From positions 16,129-80,128 of the forward strand of contig NZ_JAGHFX010000049.1 of the NCBI RefSeq assembly GCF_017888565.1: a stretch of DNA of 64,000 nucleotides, written 5' to 3'. The stretch is from Clostridium sp. (GTDB taxonomy: Bacteria > Bacillota > Clostridia > Clostridiales > Clostridiaceae). Numbering within the stretch: the stretch's first letter is position 1; the number at the start of each line of letters is the position of its first letter. A program made the position numbers and the translations under genes. A model generated the notes under the pieces. It saw only the letters and a list, made by a program, of their open reading frames with translations. It was not told where the DNA came from and searched no databases. Shown here in pieces: positions 52,784 through 61,782 of this stretch.

Positions 52784-52907
52784 GCTTTTCATCTTTTAGT
52801 GTTTGAGTGGATTTGAACTAGTGGGTTTAAAGTAAGTAAAATGATTGAGTAAGTTAGTTAAGATATAAGGATTTTTTTATTTTTAAGAATTTTATGAGGT
52901 AAGAGGT

Positions 52908-53561
52908 ATGGAGTTAAGAAAAGAAATCATAGAAAATTATCCATTTTTAAGTGATTTAAGCGAAGAGGTATTAGAAGAATTTTTTAAAAGAGTTATTGTA
53001 AATAATTATGAAGTTGGACAAAGTATGTTTAATAATAAACAAAGTTGTATAGGATTTTCGTTTATATTAGGTGGTAGAATAAGGATTTACAAAATTGGTG
53101 ATGATGGAAAAGAAATAACTTTATATAGGCTAGGTAAAGGTGATAATTGTTTTAATACAATATTATGTGCTTTAACGGAATCGGAAGAAACTTCATTTTC
53201 AGAGGTAGAGGAAAATGCAGTAATTGCTTTATTACCAATGGATTTTTTTAAGAGACATCTATTAGATAATAGTAGCTTTCTAAAATATATATTTAAAAAT
53301 TTATACGACAAGTTTGAAACTGTAGTAGAAGGCTTAGAAAAAGTTACTTTTGATAGTATAGAAAATAGGCTTATAAATTATTTTAAAGAGAAAATGAATG
53401 ATAATAATGGCGGAAAGATAATTTATACAACTCATGAAAAAATTGCAGCAGATATAGGGTCTTCAAGAGAAGTTGTAAGCAGAAGTTTAAAATCATTAGA
53501 AAAAAGAGAAATATTAGAACTTGGAAGAGGAAAAATAAGAATAAAAAATTGGATTTTTTAA
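52908..53561 (+). CDS. Crp/Fnr family transcriptional regulator
   Basis: A 217-residue regulator: N-terminal cyclic-nucleotide-binding-like beta roll (10-125), dimer helix (130-150) and Crp-type winged helix (about 165-217, HEKIAADIGSSREVVSRSLKSLEKR). There are no N-terminal Fnr cluster cysteines, but GKGDNCFNTILCALTES has the Cys-x6-Cys seen in many clostridial Crp-like proteins (GESC...SC type), which may sense redox or sulfur state. RBS GAGGTAAGAGG before ATG 52908. Lies just upstream of the ArsR/CoA-disulfide reductase genes. Confidence 0.9.
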   Translation: MELRKEIIENYPFLSDLSEEVLEEFFKRVIVNNYEVGQSMFNNKQSCIGFSFILGGRIRIYKIGDDGKEITLYRLGKGDNCFNTILCALTESEETSFSEVEENAVIALLPMDFFKRHLLDNSSFLKYIFKNLYDKFETVVEGLEKVTFDSIENRLINYFKEKMNDNNGGKIIYTTHEKIAADIGSSREVVSRSLKSLEKREILELGRGKIRIKNWIF

Positions 53562-53567
53562 ATTAGT

Positions 53568-53637
53568 ATTGACATTTAGGTAACAATATCTTAAAATTTG
53601 AATATAGTAATATTATTGACAGATAAATAACAATGAT
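53568..53637. promoter_or_regulatory. Direct repeat operator candidates before the ArsR gene
   Basis: Two direct copies of an ATTGACA-x7-TAACAAT element (53568-53589 and 53615-53637; spacing 47 bases start to start). Each includes a TTGACA-like -35, so either they are twin promoters or binding sites of the ArsR or Crp-like regulator. Confidence 0.5.
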
Positions 53638-53672
53638 ATGGAGTTAATATTAAAATGAGAAGAGGTGATATC

Positions 53673-53948
53673 TTGGACAGTAATTATAAACAATACGAGG
53701 ATATAGCAGAATTTTTAAAAGTTTTAGCTCATCCAGTTAGACTGTGTATAGTAAAAAATCTTTTAGAAAAAGGTTCTTGTAATGTAACTAATATGCATAG
53801 TTGTTTAGGAATGCCTCAATCTACAATTTCTCAACATCTCCAAAAGTTAAAAAGTGTTGGAATAATTAAAGGTGAAAGAAACGGACTTGAAATAGTATAC
53901 GAAGTAGTAGATGAAAGAGCAGAAAAAATTATAAGAGCTCTTATATAA
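53673..53948 (+). CDS. ArsR family regulator, possible persulfide sensor
   Basis: A 91-residue winged-helix repressor (FLKVLAHPVRLCIVKNLLEKGSCNVTNM, PQSTISQHLQKLKSVGIIKGERNGLEIVYEV). AGAGGTGAT at 53660-53668 points to a TTG start at 53673; an in-frame ATG at 53655 lies ahead of the RBS. It has three cysteines (RLC, GSC, HSC), not the CVC metal site of ArsR/SmtB proteins. Because it precedes a rhodanese/TusA/DsrE fusion, a sulfane-sulfur-sensing role like BigR/SqrR is a reasonable inference. Confidence 0.88.
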   Translation: MDSNYKQYEDIAEFLKVLAHPVRLCIVKNLLEKGSCNVTNMHSCLGMPQSTISQHLQKLKSVGIIKGERNGLEIVYEVVDERAEKIIRALI

Positions 53949-54026
53949 GAATAATATTTAAATGATATTATATTAGTTTTAAATTATAAGTAATTTAAAT
54001 TTATTAATATTAAAGGTTGTTAATTT

Positions 54027-54058
54027 AGAGCAGCTATAAACTAGCTGTTCTTTAAATT
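54027..54058 (+). terminator. Terminator after the ArsR gene
   Basis: AGAGCAGCTA (54027-54036) pairs with TAGCTGTTCT (54042-54051, one G-U) over TAAAC, then T-rich. Confidence 0.75.
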
Positions 54059-54174
54059 TAAAATAAATATCGTAATATTATAATATAACAATAACTGATT
54101 AAATGAATATTATATAAGTATAGATGTAAAGATTTTTAGAAATAAAGAATATTACTAATTTAGGAGGATTTTTA

Positions 54175-56646
54175 ATGAATAAAAAAGTTTTAATAGTTGG
54201 AGGAGTTGCAGGTGGAGCATCTGCAGCAGCTAGACTTAGAAGATTAGATGAAAATATAGAGATAATAATGTTTGAAAAAGGTGAATATATTTCTTTTGCA
54301 AATTGTGGGCTTCCTTATTATGTTGGTGAAGTAATAAAAGAAAGAGATGCATTACTTCTTCAAACACCAGAAAAAATGAAGGATAGATTTAATATAGATG
54401 TAAGAATTAATAGTGAAGTTATACAAATCAATACAGAAGATAAAAAGGTAAAAGTAAAAACAATTAATAATGAAGAATATGAAGAAAGTTATGATTATTT
54501 AGTTTTATCACCAGGAGCAAAACCAATAAGACCTAACTTACCAGGGATAGATAGTAAAAAAATATTTACAGTTAGAAATGTCCCAGATACAGATAAAGTA
54601 AAAGCTTTTGTAGATGCTAAAGATACTAAATCAGCTGTTGTTATTGGTGGTGGATTTATCGGAATAGAAATGGCAGAGAACTTGAGAGAAAGAGGTATTG
54701 AAGTAACATTAGTAGAAGCAGCACCTCATGTTATGGCACCTTTTGATTCTGAATTTTCAAGCTTAATTGAAAAAGAGTTAAATTCTAATGATATAAGTAT
54801 CATGTTAAATGAAAAAGTTAATGGATTTGAAGAAAATGATAATTTAATTAAGGTTAAGCTAGAAAGTGGAAAAGAAATAGCTGTTGATATGGTTGTTTCA
54901 GCAATTGGAGTAACTCCAGATACTACATTTATAAGAGATAGTGGTATAGAACTTGGAGAAAGAGGTCACATAATAGTAGATGATCACATGAGAACTAATA
55001 AAGATGGAGTATATGCGGCAGGAGATGCAGTAGTTGTAAAAGACTATGTAAATGGAAATGAAGCATTTATACCACTAGCAGGACCGGCAAATAAACAAGG
55101 TAGAATAATAGCTGATAATATAGCAGGTTTAAATTCAGCATATAAAGGAACTTTAGGAACATCTATAATAAAAATATTCGATATGGTTGCATCATCAACA
55201 GGGAATAACGAAAGAACTCTAAATAGATACGGAATTAAATTTAATAAGGTTTATTTACATCCAATGAGTCATGCAGGATATTATCCAGATGCTACCCCAT
55301 TAACAATAAAGGTTATATATGATGTTGAGGGTAAAATACTTGGAGCTCAAGCATTAGGATATGAAGGTGTAGATAAATTTATAGATGTAATAGCAACATC
55401 AATTAAGTTTGGTGGAACAATGGAGGATTTAGCAGAACTTGAACTTGCATATGCACCACCATTCTTATCAGCAAAATCTCCAGCAAATATGGCAGGATTT
55501 ATAGCTCAAAATCAACACGAAGGATTAGTAGATGTTATAAACATAGAGGAGTTAGATAAATTTGATGAATCAAAGCAAATTTTATTAGATACAAGAGATA
55601 AGCAAGAAGTAGAACTTGGAAAAATAGAAAATTCAATAAATATATCAGTTAATGATTTAAGGAGCAATTTAGATAAGCTAGATAAAGATAAAGAAATTTT
55701 AGTTTATTGTGCAGTAGGAATAAGAGGATATATAGCAGCAAGAATATTAAAGGCTAATGGCTTTAAAGTTAGAAACTTAAATGGTGGATATAAATCATAT
55801 GTTAACTGGAACTATAAAGCAAAGGTTTTTGAAAGCAAGAACAACAATATAAATAACAATGAAAATGGAGATTCTGTAATGAAAGAAGTAGCAGCTGATA
55901 AAGTAAGAGAATTAAATGCAACAGGATTATCTTGTCCAGGGCCTTTAATGCAAGTAAAAGCAACTATGGATGATATGAGTGATGGAGAGGTTTTAAAAGT
56001 AAAGGTATCAGATGAAGGGTTTTGCAGAGATATAGAAGCATGGACTAAGAAAACTAATAATAGACTTATGAATTTAGATAAAAATAAGGGGATTATAGAA
56101 GCGACAATTATGAAGTGCTCAGATCAAATTCTATCTGGAACTGAAATTTCTAATACTTGTACTACAGTTCCAAGTAAAAATGGTCAAACTATGGTTGTGT
56201 TTAGTGGTGATCTAGACAAGGCAATTGCGTCATTTATAATTGCTAATGGTGCAGCTACAATGGGTAAAAAGGTAACTATGTTCTTTACATTCTGGGGACT
56301 AAATGTTTTAAGGAAGCCTCAAAAAATAAGAACACCTAAAAATATAATAGAAAAAGCATTTGGAATGATGATGCCAAGAGGTAGTAAAAAGCTTGGATTG
56401 TCAAGAATGAACATGGGTGGAATGGGCGCTAAAATGATTAGAGGAGTTATGAAAAATAAAAATATTCAATCATTAGAAGATTTAATGGATGCAGCTATAA
56501 AAAATGGAGTAGAAATAGTAGCATGTACAATGTCAATGGATGTTATGGGAATTAAAAAAGAAGAGTTAATAGATGGAATAACTTATGGAGGCGTTGGATA
56601 CTATCTTGGTGAAGCAGATGATGCTAATGTCAATTTATTTATATAA
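54175..56646 (+). CDS. CoA-disulfide reductase-rhodanese-TusA-DsrE four-domain fusion
   Basis: An 823-residue soluble protein. (1) FAD/NAD(P)H CoA-disulfide or polysulfide reductase (1-450): FAD site VGGVAGGASAAARLRRL, redox Cys44 in SFANCGLPYYVG, NAD site VVIGGGFIGIEMAE. (2) Rhodanese domain (about 455-550) with Cys512 in VYCAVGIRG. (3) TusA domain (about 570-645) with Cys587 in GLSCPGPL. (4) DsrE2-like domain (about 665-823) with Cys784 (VACTMSMDVMG). All four catalytic cysteines are present, so it can pass sulfane sulfur between domains and reduce persulfides with NAD(P)H. AGGAGGA before ATG. Own transcript; the ArsR and Crp regulators lie upstream. Confidence 0.95.
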   Translation: MNKKVLIVGGVAGGASAAARLRRLDENIEIIMFEKGEYISFANCGLPYYVGEVIKERDALLLQTPEKMKDRFNIDVRINSEVIQINTEDKKVKVKTINNEEYEESYDYLVLSPGAKPIRPNLPGIDSKKIFTVRNVPDTDKVKAFVDAKDTKSAVVIGGGFIGIEMAENLRERGIEVTLVEAAPHVMAPFDSEFSSLIEKELNSNDISIMLNEKVNGFEENDNLIKVKLESGKEIAVDMVVSAIGVTPDTTFIRDSGIELGERGHIIVDDHMRTNKDGVYAAGDAVVVKDYVNGNEAFIPLAGPANKQGRIIADNIAGLNSAYKGTLGTSIIKIFDMVASSTGNNERTLNRYGIKFNKVYLHPMSHAGYYPDATPLTIKVIYDVEGKILGAQALGYEGVDKFIDVIATSIKFGGTMEDLAELELAYAPPFLSAKSPANMAGFIAQNQHEGLVDVINIEELDKFDESKQILLDTRDKQEVELGKIENSINISVNDLRSNLDKLDKDKEILVYCAVGIRGYIAARILKANGFKVRNLNGGYKSYVNWNYKAKVFESKNNNINNNENGDSVMKEVAADKVRELNATGLSCPGPLMQVKATMDDMSDGEVLKVKVSDEGFCRDIEAWTKKTNNRLMNLDKNKGIIEATIMKCSDQILSGTEISNTCTTVPSKNGQTMVVFSGDLDKAIASFIIANGAATMGKKVTMFFTFWGLNVLRKPQKIRTPKNIIEKAFGMMMPRGSKKLGLSRMNMGGMGAKMIRGVMKNKNIQSLEDLMDAAIKNGVEIVACTMSMDVMGIKKEELIDGITYGGVGYYLGEADDANVNLFI

Positions 56647-56764
56647 GGAAAAGAATATATTTTAGAATAAATAAAGACGTAGTCTCAGAAATCTATTTAA
56701 TATAAAATTTATTCAATTTCAAGTAAGCTTTATTTCCTTAAAAAAGTTAATTTCTTATTTTTAT

Positions 56765-56793
56765 AAAGGGTCTCGCGTTTTGAGACCCTTTTA
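56765..56793. terminator. Bidirectional terminator between the sulfur fusion and the chemoreceptor-like gene
   Basis: AAAGGGTCTC (56765-56774) pairs with GAGACCCTTT (56782-56791) around GCGTTTT; T and A tails on both sides. Confidence 0.9.
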
Positions 56794-56830
56794 AACCATT
56801 TATTTATTGAAATATAGATTGTTTTAGTTA

Positions 56831-57805
56831 CTAAAGTTGATTATTTAATGACGAAATAGTATCATCAAGCTTTTCTAAACTTGTAGTTTGAAGATCCATA
56901 TTTGCAGCAATTTCTTCGCATAATGCAGAGTGCTCTTGAGAAATCGTAGAAACTCTTTCTATTATAGATAAAACATTATCTTTTTCAGAAGAAGCTACAG
57001 TTAGATTTTCTATACAACTATCTATTTCTTGAATTGAATCACCTATTGATGATTTTATGTTTGTAAAGCTACTCTTAGTGCTAAGAAGAGTCTTTTGTTG
57101 ATTATCAATTGCTGAATTACCAGCTTGCATTGCTTTAGAAGTATCAAGAATATCAGATTTTATATCATCTAATATTTTAGTAATACTTTCAACTGATTGC
57201 TTTGAGTTTTCAGCTAGTTTTCTTACTTCACCAGCAACGACAGAGAATCCTCTGCCAGCTTCCCCTGCTCTAGCAGCTTCTATTGCAGCATTTAGAGAAA
57301 GTAGGTTTGTTTGGCTTGCAATTTGACTTATAGAGTCCGTTATAGTATTTACTGACTCTAGTTTTGATACAAGAGAGTTTACTGTTGAACTAACTATTGT
57401 AAAAGCATGCTGTAGAGATTTCAATGATTCATCTAAATCAGTGAATGTATTTAAACCTTCATCTGCAACTTTATCAGTATCCAAAACAGCAATTTGAACA
57501 TTAGTAACGTTATAAGCTAATTGCTCCATACGGTTATTAAAGTTTTCTAAGATGTTACTTACATTATTAATTTCTTCTGCTTGGGTAAGAGTTGCAGTTG
57601 TTAAGTTAGATAGTGAATTATTAACATCTTGAATTGCATTAGATATACTGGAGCTAGTATCACTTAACATAACCATCTCATTTTTTAAATTCTCATTTGT
57701 ATTTTCTTTTTCATTAATATCACTGGAAATAAAGTCATCTGAGATTTCTTTAGTAACATCATTCATTGTTACATTTTTTTTCTTTGATTTAGAAAATAAA
57801 CCCAT
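56831..57805 (-). CDS. Soluble methyl-accepting chemotaxis-like protein
   Basis: A 324-residue protein without membrane spans or ligand-binding domain. It is almost entirely the long coiled-coil signalling part. The hairpin tip reads [35 protein letters not shown], close to the MCP consensus that contacts CheA/CheW. Start 57805 is set by AGGAGGTA; the longer frame begins before it. It is coupled to the DUF2225 gene, whose stop at 57807 lies within its RBS region. No che gene is nearby; it may serve a remote array or another role. Confidence 0.88.
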   Translation of the reverse strand: MGLFSKSKKKNVTMNDVTKEISDDFISSDINEKENTNENLKNEMVMLSDTSSSISNAIQDVNNSLSNLTTATLTQAEEINNVSNILENFNNRMEQLAYNVTNVQIAVLDTDKVADEGLNTFTDLDESLKSLQHAFTIVSSTVNSLVSKLESVNTITDSISQIASQTNLLSLNAAIEAARAGEAGRGFSVVAGEVRKLAENSKQSVESITKILDDIKSDILDTSKAMQAGNSAIDNQQKTLLSTKSSFTNIKSSIGDSIQEIDSCIENLTVASSEKDNVLSIIERVSTISQEHSALCEEIAANMDLQTTSLEKLDDTISSLNNQL

Positions 57806-57806
57806 A

Positions 57807-58532
57807 TTAGTACCTCCTAATTTTATCTTTTCCATCTCGAGCCATTTCTTTTATTTTTTGGGGTGCACCTATAGATGTAATGACTTCTGAAAACCATCTT
57901 AAGGCCGATGTATTTTCACCAACTCTTCTATGTAATTCACCGATTAAGAACATAATAGAAAATCTATCCAATCCATACACGGGTAGATTTTCATTTATAA
58001 ATGTATCATTAAAGGCTATTAATGCTTGATTTATATAATTTTTTTCATTAACCTCATCCATTAACAACCTATACATCCAAGCGATTTTTAAACAAATCAT
58101 AGCTTTTGTACTACTCTTACTTTCAATAACAAGTGAGTTAATTAAAGCTAATTTGTATCTTTCAATTGCAATTTTTTCAGTAAAGGGAATATCATATTCA
58201 CGGTTAACCCATTTTGGTGTAATTTTTTCCTTTACAAGTTTTATTTGAAATTCTCTAATTTTATTAAAGTCTGTTTTAAGAGCTGCATAACCACAGCTTG
58301 GACACAACCATACTTCATAAAAATAGGGATTTTCTACTGAATATCTTATAAATAAGTCAGAATCCCTAGAAGTAATCCTAGGAGCATTAACTTTTACAGT
58401 TGGTGTTCTAAAGGAATTTTTACAAACTGGACAATTTACTTCTTTAAGAAATAAGTTCTTAGTTGATTTATTAATATTATCGTCTTTTTTTATTAAATCT
58501 TTAGCTTTCATACTCTGTAATGAGTTCATCAT
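57807..58532 (-). CDS. DUF2225 family protein
   Basis: A 241-residue cytoplasmic protein. The N-terminal part has two zinc-finger-like pairs (CPVCKNSF and CPSCGYAA), the rest is TPR-like helices ([37 protein letters not shown]). This is the DUF2225 family (PF09986), found across clostridia and without a known function. RBS AGGTGATAA precedes the ATG pair at 58532/58529. Overlapping regulatory sequence with the chemoreceptor-like gene means both are made from one mRNA and probably act together. Confidence 0.87.
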   Translation of the reverse strand: MMNSLQSMKAKDLIKKDDNINKSTKNLFLKEVNCPVCKNSFRTPTVKVNAPRITSRDSDLFIRYSVENPYFYEVWLCPSCGYAALKTDFNKIREFQIKLVKEKITPKWVNREYDIPFTEKIAIERYKLALINSLVIESKSSTKAMICLKIAWMYRLLMDEVNEKNYINQALIAFNDTFINENLPVYGLDRFSIMFLIGELHRRVGENTSALRWFSEVITSIGAPQKIKEMARDGKDKIRRY

Positions 58533-58895
58533 AAGTTATCACCTCTGTATTCACATATATCTAATTATAGCATATTATAGAATATTTGTAGCTAAAACAT
58601 TTACAAAGGTAGAAAAAAGAATATTTTAAATATATATTTTGTGATAATAAGTACAAAATTAATAGTGTTATGATATAAAATAGTTAATATGATTATTTGA
58701 GTACACAATAAAATCAAAATAATATATATTAATTAGGTATGAAATATTACTGTAATTAAGGGTTATTAATAAGCTATATTTTTAAATATATGCAACAAAA
58801 ATTTTATTTTATCCTATATACTTTAATAAATTAATTACACAATTTCATATTTTTGATATAATATTTAGGGTGAAGTTTGAAAAGGGTGATAAGAT
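58533..58895. other. Divergent intergenic region between DUF2225 and alarmone synthetase genes
   Basis: About 360 A+T-rich bases. TATAAT at 58857-58862 with a weak TTACAC (58835-58840) is the likely promoter for the synthetase. Nothing else recognisable. Confidence 0.45.
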
Positions 58896-59687
58896 ATGGC
58901 GATTCAAGATTGGAAAAGTTTTTTTATGCCTTATGAACAGGCTGTTGATGAACTAAAGGTAAAGCTTAGAAGCATTAGAAAGGAATATAGAAAGAAAAAT
59001 GAATATTCTCCAATAGAGTTTGTTACTGGAAGAGTAAAAGAGATATCTAGTCTTCTAGAAAAAGCTAATAAATTTGAAATTCCTTTAGATAGGCTTCAAT
59101 ATGAAATTGAAGACATAGCTGGCATTAGAATAATGTGTCAATTTGTAGATGATATAGATAGAGTTGTGGAAATAATAAGAGCAAGAAAAGATATGCAAAT
59201 TCTTTATGAAAAGGACTATGTTAGGGGAGTAAAGGAAAGTGGATATAGAAGTTATCATGTTATAATTAAATATCCAGTAAATATGGCAGAAGGCCAAAAA
59301 GAGATACTAGCTGAATTTCAAATAAGGACTTTAGCAATGAATTTCTGGGCAACAATAGAGCACTCATTAAATTATAAATATAAGAAACAGCTTCCCGATA
59401 ATGTAAGAGAGAAACTAAAAAAAGCGGCTGATGCAGCATTTGAGTTAGATGAGCAAATGCTTGATATTAAAGATGAAATTAAGGATGCTCAAAAGCTATT
59501 TGAAATAAAATCAGACATAATTTCAAGTATTATGCATAATATATTAACTCTTATATCACTAGGAAAATTTGCGGAAGCAAGTAGATATGAAAGTTCATTA
59601 AATAAGCTAATAGAGGATGGAGAAATATATGAACTTAATAATTTATTAGTGTCTATAAAAAGAGATGTAAATAGATATAGAGATTGA
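58896..59687 (+). CDS. relQ: Small alarmone synthetase (RelQ/YjbM-like)
   Basis: A 263-residue single-domain (p)ppGpp synthetase of the RelA/SpoT synthetase fold, with no hydrolase, TGS or ACT domain. Motifs: SPIEFVTGRVKEISSLLEK (substrate Arg/Lys), DIAGIRIMCQF (metal Asp), GYRSYHVIIKYP, EFQIRTLAMNFWATIEHSLNYK (conserved EFQIRT, H and K). It transfers pyrophosphate from ATP to GTP or GDP. RBS AAGGGTGA precedes ATG 58896. Single gene with its own terminator. RelQ-type enzymes raise alarmone levels in cell-envelope and starvation stress. Confidence 0.93.
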   Translation: MAIQDWKSFFMPYEQAVDELKVKLRSIRKEYRKKNEYSPIEFVTGRVKEISSLLEKANKFEIPLDRLQYEIEDIAGIRIMCQFVDDIDRVVEIIRARKDMQILYEKDYVRGVKESGYRSYHVIIKYPVNMAEGQKEILAEFQIRTLAMNFWATIEHSLNYKYKKQLPDNVREKLKKAADAAFELDEQMLDIKDEIKDAQKLFEIKSDIISSIMHNILTLISLGKFAEASRYESSLNKLIEDGEIYELNNLLVSIKRDVNRYRD

Positions 59688-59696
59688 ATTTAAGCT

Positions 59697-59733
59697 AAGA
59701 GTATGATTTTTATTAATCATACTCTTATTTTTT
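59697..59733 (+). terminator. Terminator after the alarmone synthetase gene
   Basis: AAGAGTATGAT (59697-59707) pairs with ATCATACTCTT (59716-59726), then T-rich. Confidence 0.9.
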
Positions 59734-59820
59734 ATATTAAAAATAGATTAGTATAACATATATGAAAACTGTCTATTATTAATTACTTTATAAAAATATA
59801 GATAAATTATCCAAAGTATA

Positions 59821-59876
59821 TTGATAATGATAATCTATATCAATTATAATAAGAATCAGTTGATATAGATTATCAA
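59821..59876 (+). promoter_or_regulatory. Siderophore operon promoter with two Fur-like sites in a perfect hairpin
   Basis: TTGATA (59821-59826), 18-base spacer, TATAAT (59845-59850). TGATAATCTATATCAA (59828-59843) and its exact complement (59860-59875) form 16-base arms either side of the -10. Both contain Fur-box sequence (TTGATAATGATAATC and GATTATCAA). The RBS CGGGAGTG follows at 59881. Confidence 0.75.
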
Positions 59877-59893
59877 ATAACGGGAGTGAGTAT

Positions 59894-60829
59894 ATGACTA
59901 AAAAATCTTTATTGGTTATTACTATTATTCTTTCAGTAATATCCATATTCGTTGGAGTATCAAATATAAATATATTTAATATGGGAACTTCAGAAATAGA
60001 GGTTCTTATGATAAGTAGATTACCACGTTTGATCAGTATATTAGTTGCTGGAATAGGTATGAGTATAAGTGGTGTAATAATGCAACAAATAAGTAACAAT
60101 AAATTTATTTCACCAACTACAGCTGCAACAGTTGATGCTGCAAAGCTTGGAGTTTTATTTTCAATAATAATATTTACATCGGCTAATATATTTCAAAAGA
60201 TGGTTTTATCTTTTATATTTTCTTTAGTAGGAACATTTATGTTTATGACGATACTAAAGAAAATAAAAATAAAAAATGTGATTTTTATTCCACTTATAGG
60301 AATTATGCTAGGAAATGTAATAGGATCGATAACAGATTTTTTTGCATATAAGTACAATTTGACGCAAAGCATGGGAGCGTTTTTACAAGGTAGTTTTTCA
60401 ACAGTATTAAAGGGAAACTACGAAATATTATATTTAAGCATACCACTAGTAATTATAGCTTTTACATATGTACATAAGTTTACCTTAGCTGGTATGGGAG
60501 AAGAGATGTCAGTAAGTCTTGGATTGAATTACAAAAAGGTTACTAACATAGGAGTTATAATAGTAGCTTTAATTTCATCATTGGTTGTAATAACGGTAGG
60601 GAGTATACCTTTTGTAGGATTAATAATACCCAATATAGTTTCTATATGGAAAGGGGACAATCTGAAAAATAACATGCCTATAGTGGCTTTACTAGGTGCA
60701 AGCTTTGTTTTAGCTTGTGACATTATAAGTAGGTTAATAATTGCACCATATGAAGTTCCTATAGATTTAACAATTGGCGTTATTGGAGCTGTAATATTCC
60801 TTTATTTAATATTTAGGAGGAATAAATAA
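59894..60829 (+). CDS. yclN: Siderophore ABC transporter permease (YclN/FatD-like)
   Basis: A 311-residue FecCD-family permease, 8-10 spans. It matches YclN of the B. subtilis petrobactin importer over its whole length in my memory of that protein (SRLPRLISILVAGIGMSISG, MQQISNNKFISPTT, FTLAGMGEEMSVSLGLNYKK, GLIIPNIVSIWKGDNLK). RBS CGGGAGTGAG before ATG 59894. Its stop overlaps the next start by one base. Iron-siderophore import into the cytoplasm under Fur control is the expected role; the exact siderophore is inferred. Confidence 0.93.
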   Translation: MTKKSLLVITIILSVISIFVGVSNINIFNMGTSEIEVLMISRLPRLISILVAGIGMSISGVIMQQISNNKFISPTTAATVDAAKLGVLFSIIIFTSANIFQKMVLSFIFSLVGTFMFMTILKKIKIKNVIFIPLIGIMLGNVIGSITDFFAYKYNLTQSMGAFLQGSFSTVLKGNYEILYLSIPLVIIAFTYVHKFTLAGMGEEMSVSLGLNYKKVTNIGVIIVALISSLVVITVGSIPFVGLIIPNIVSIWKGDNLKNNMPIVALLGASFVLACDIISRLIIAPYEVPIDLTIGVIGAVIFLYLIFRRNK

Positions 60830-61782
60830 TGAGAAATAATAAGAAAAAAATAATTATAATGCTAATAATTGCAATAATCTCTCTAACATTGTTTGTAGTA
60901 TGGGGATTAAGTGCAAAGAATTACAGATTTAATTTGTCTCTTAGAATTCCAAAAGTATTAGGTATATTAATAGCAGGAGGAACAATTTCAGTAGCATCCC
61001 TATTATTCCAGACAATAACTAATAATAGAATTATAACGCCAAGTATTATAGGTTTAGATGCTTTATATAATTTAGTACAAACTATAGTGGTTTTTATATT
61101 TGGATCTACATCAATATTCATGGTTAATAAAACAATTAACTTTTTAGTAGCAGGTACCTTAATGGTAGTCTTAGCAATGATTCTATTTAAAGTAGTTCTT
61201 AAAAGTGGGGAAAATAATATATTCTTCTTGTTATTAGTAGGAACAGTTGTTGGAACACTATTTAGAAGTTTATCATCTTTCATGCAAGTTTTAATAGATC
61301 CAAATGAATTTGATGCACTTCAAGCAAAATTATTTGCCTCATTTAGCCTAGTAAATACCAAGATATTATTCATTTCAGTTGTAATATTGGTAATAATGGC
61401 AGTTATCTTATATAAAGATTTTAATAAATTAGATGCTATGTCATTAGGGAGAGAGCAAGCTATAAACTTAGGGGTTGATTACGATAAATTTAGCAAAAAA
61501 ATATTAATGATTGTTGCTATACTAGTTTCATTATCAACAGCGTTAGTTGGACCTATTACATTCTTAGGAATAATAGTTGTTAATTTAACGTATGAAATAA
61601 CTAAAACTTATAAGCATTCAGTTCTTCTTATAGTTGGCACACTTATAAGCATAATTGCTTTAGTTGGAGGTCAATTCTTTGTAGAAAGAATATTTAACTT
61701 CAACACAACTATAAGTATAATAATTAACTTTATTGGAGGAATTTACTTTATAAATCTATTATTAAGGGAGAGTAAGCTATGA
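60829..61782 (+). CDS. yclO: Siderophore ABC transporter permease (YclO/FatC-like)
   Basis: A 317-residue second FecCD-type permease (FNLSLRIPKVLGILIAGGTISVAS, NRIITPSIIGLDALYN, LGREQAINLGVDYDKF, GPITFLGIIVVNLTYEI). It forms the channel with the preceding protein. Starts on the last base of the previous stop codon and overlaps the ATPase gene by four bases, so the operon is translationally coupled throughout. Confidence 0.93.
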   Translation: MRNNKKKIIIMLIIAIISLTLFVVWGLSAKNYRFNLSLRIPKVLGILIAGGTISVASLLFQTITNNRIITPSIIGLDALYNLVQTIVVFIFGSTSIFMVNKTINFLVAGTLMVVLAMILFKVVLKSGENNIFFLLLVGTVVGTLFRSLSSFMQVLIDPNEFDALQAKLFASFSLVNTKILFISVVILVIMAVILYKDFNKLDAMSLGREQAINLGVDYDKFSKKILMIVAILVSLSTALVGPITFLGIIVVNLTYEITKTYKHSVLLIVGTLISIIALVGGQFFVERIFNFNTTISIIINFIGGIYFINLLLRESKL

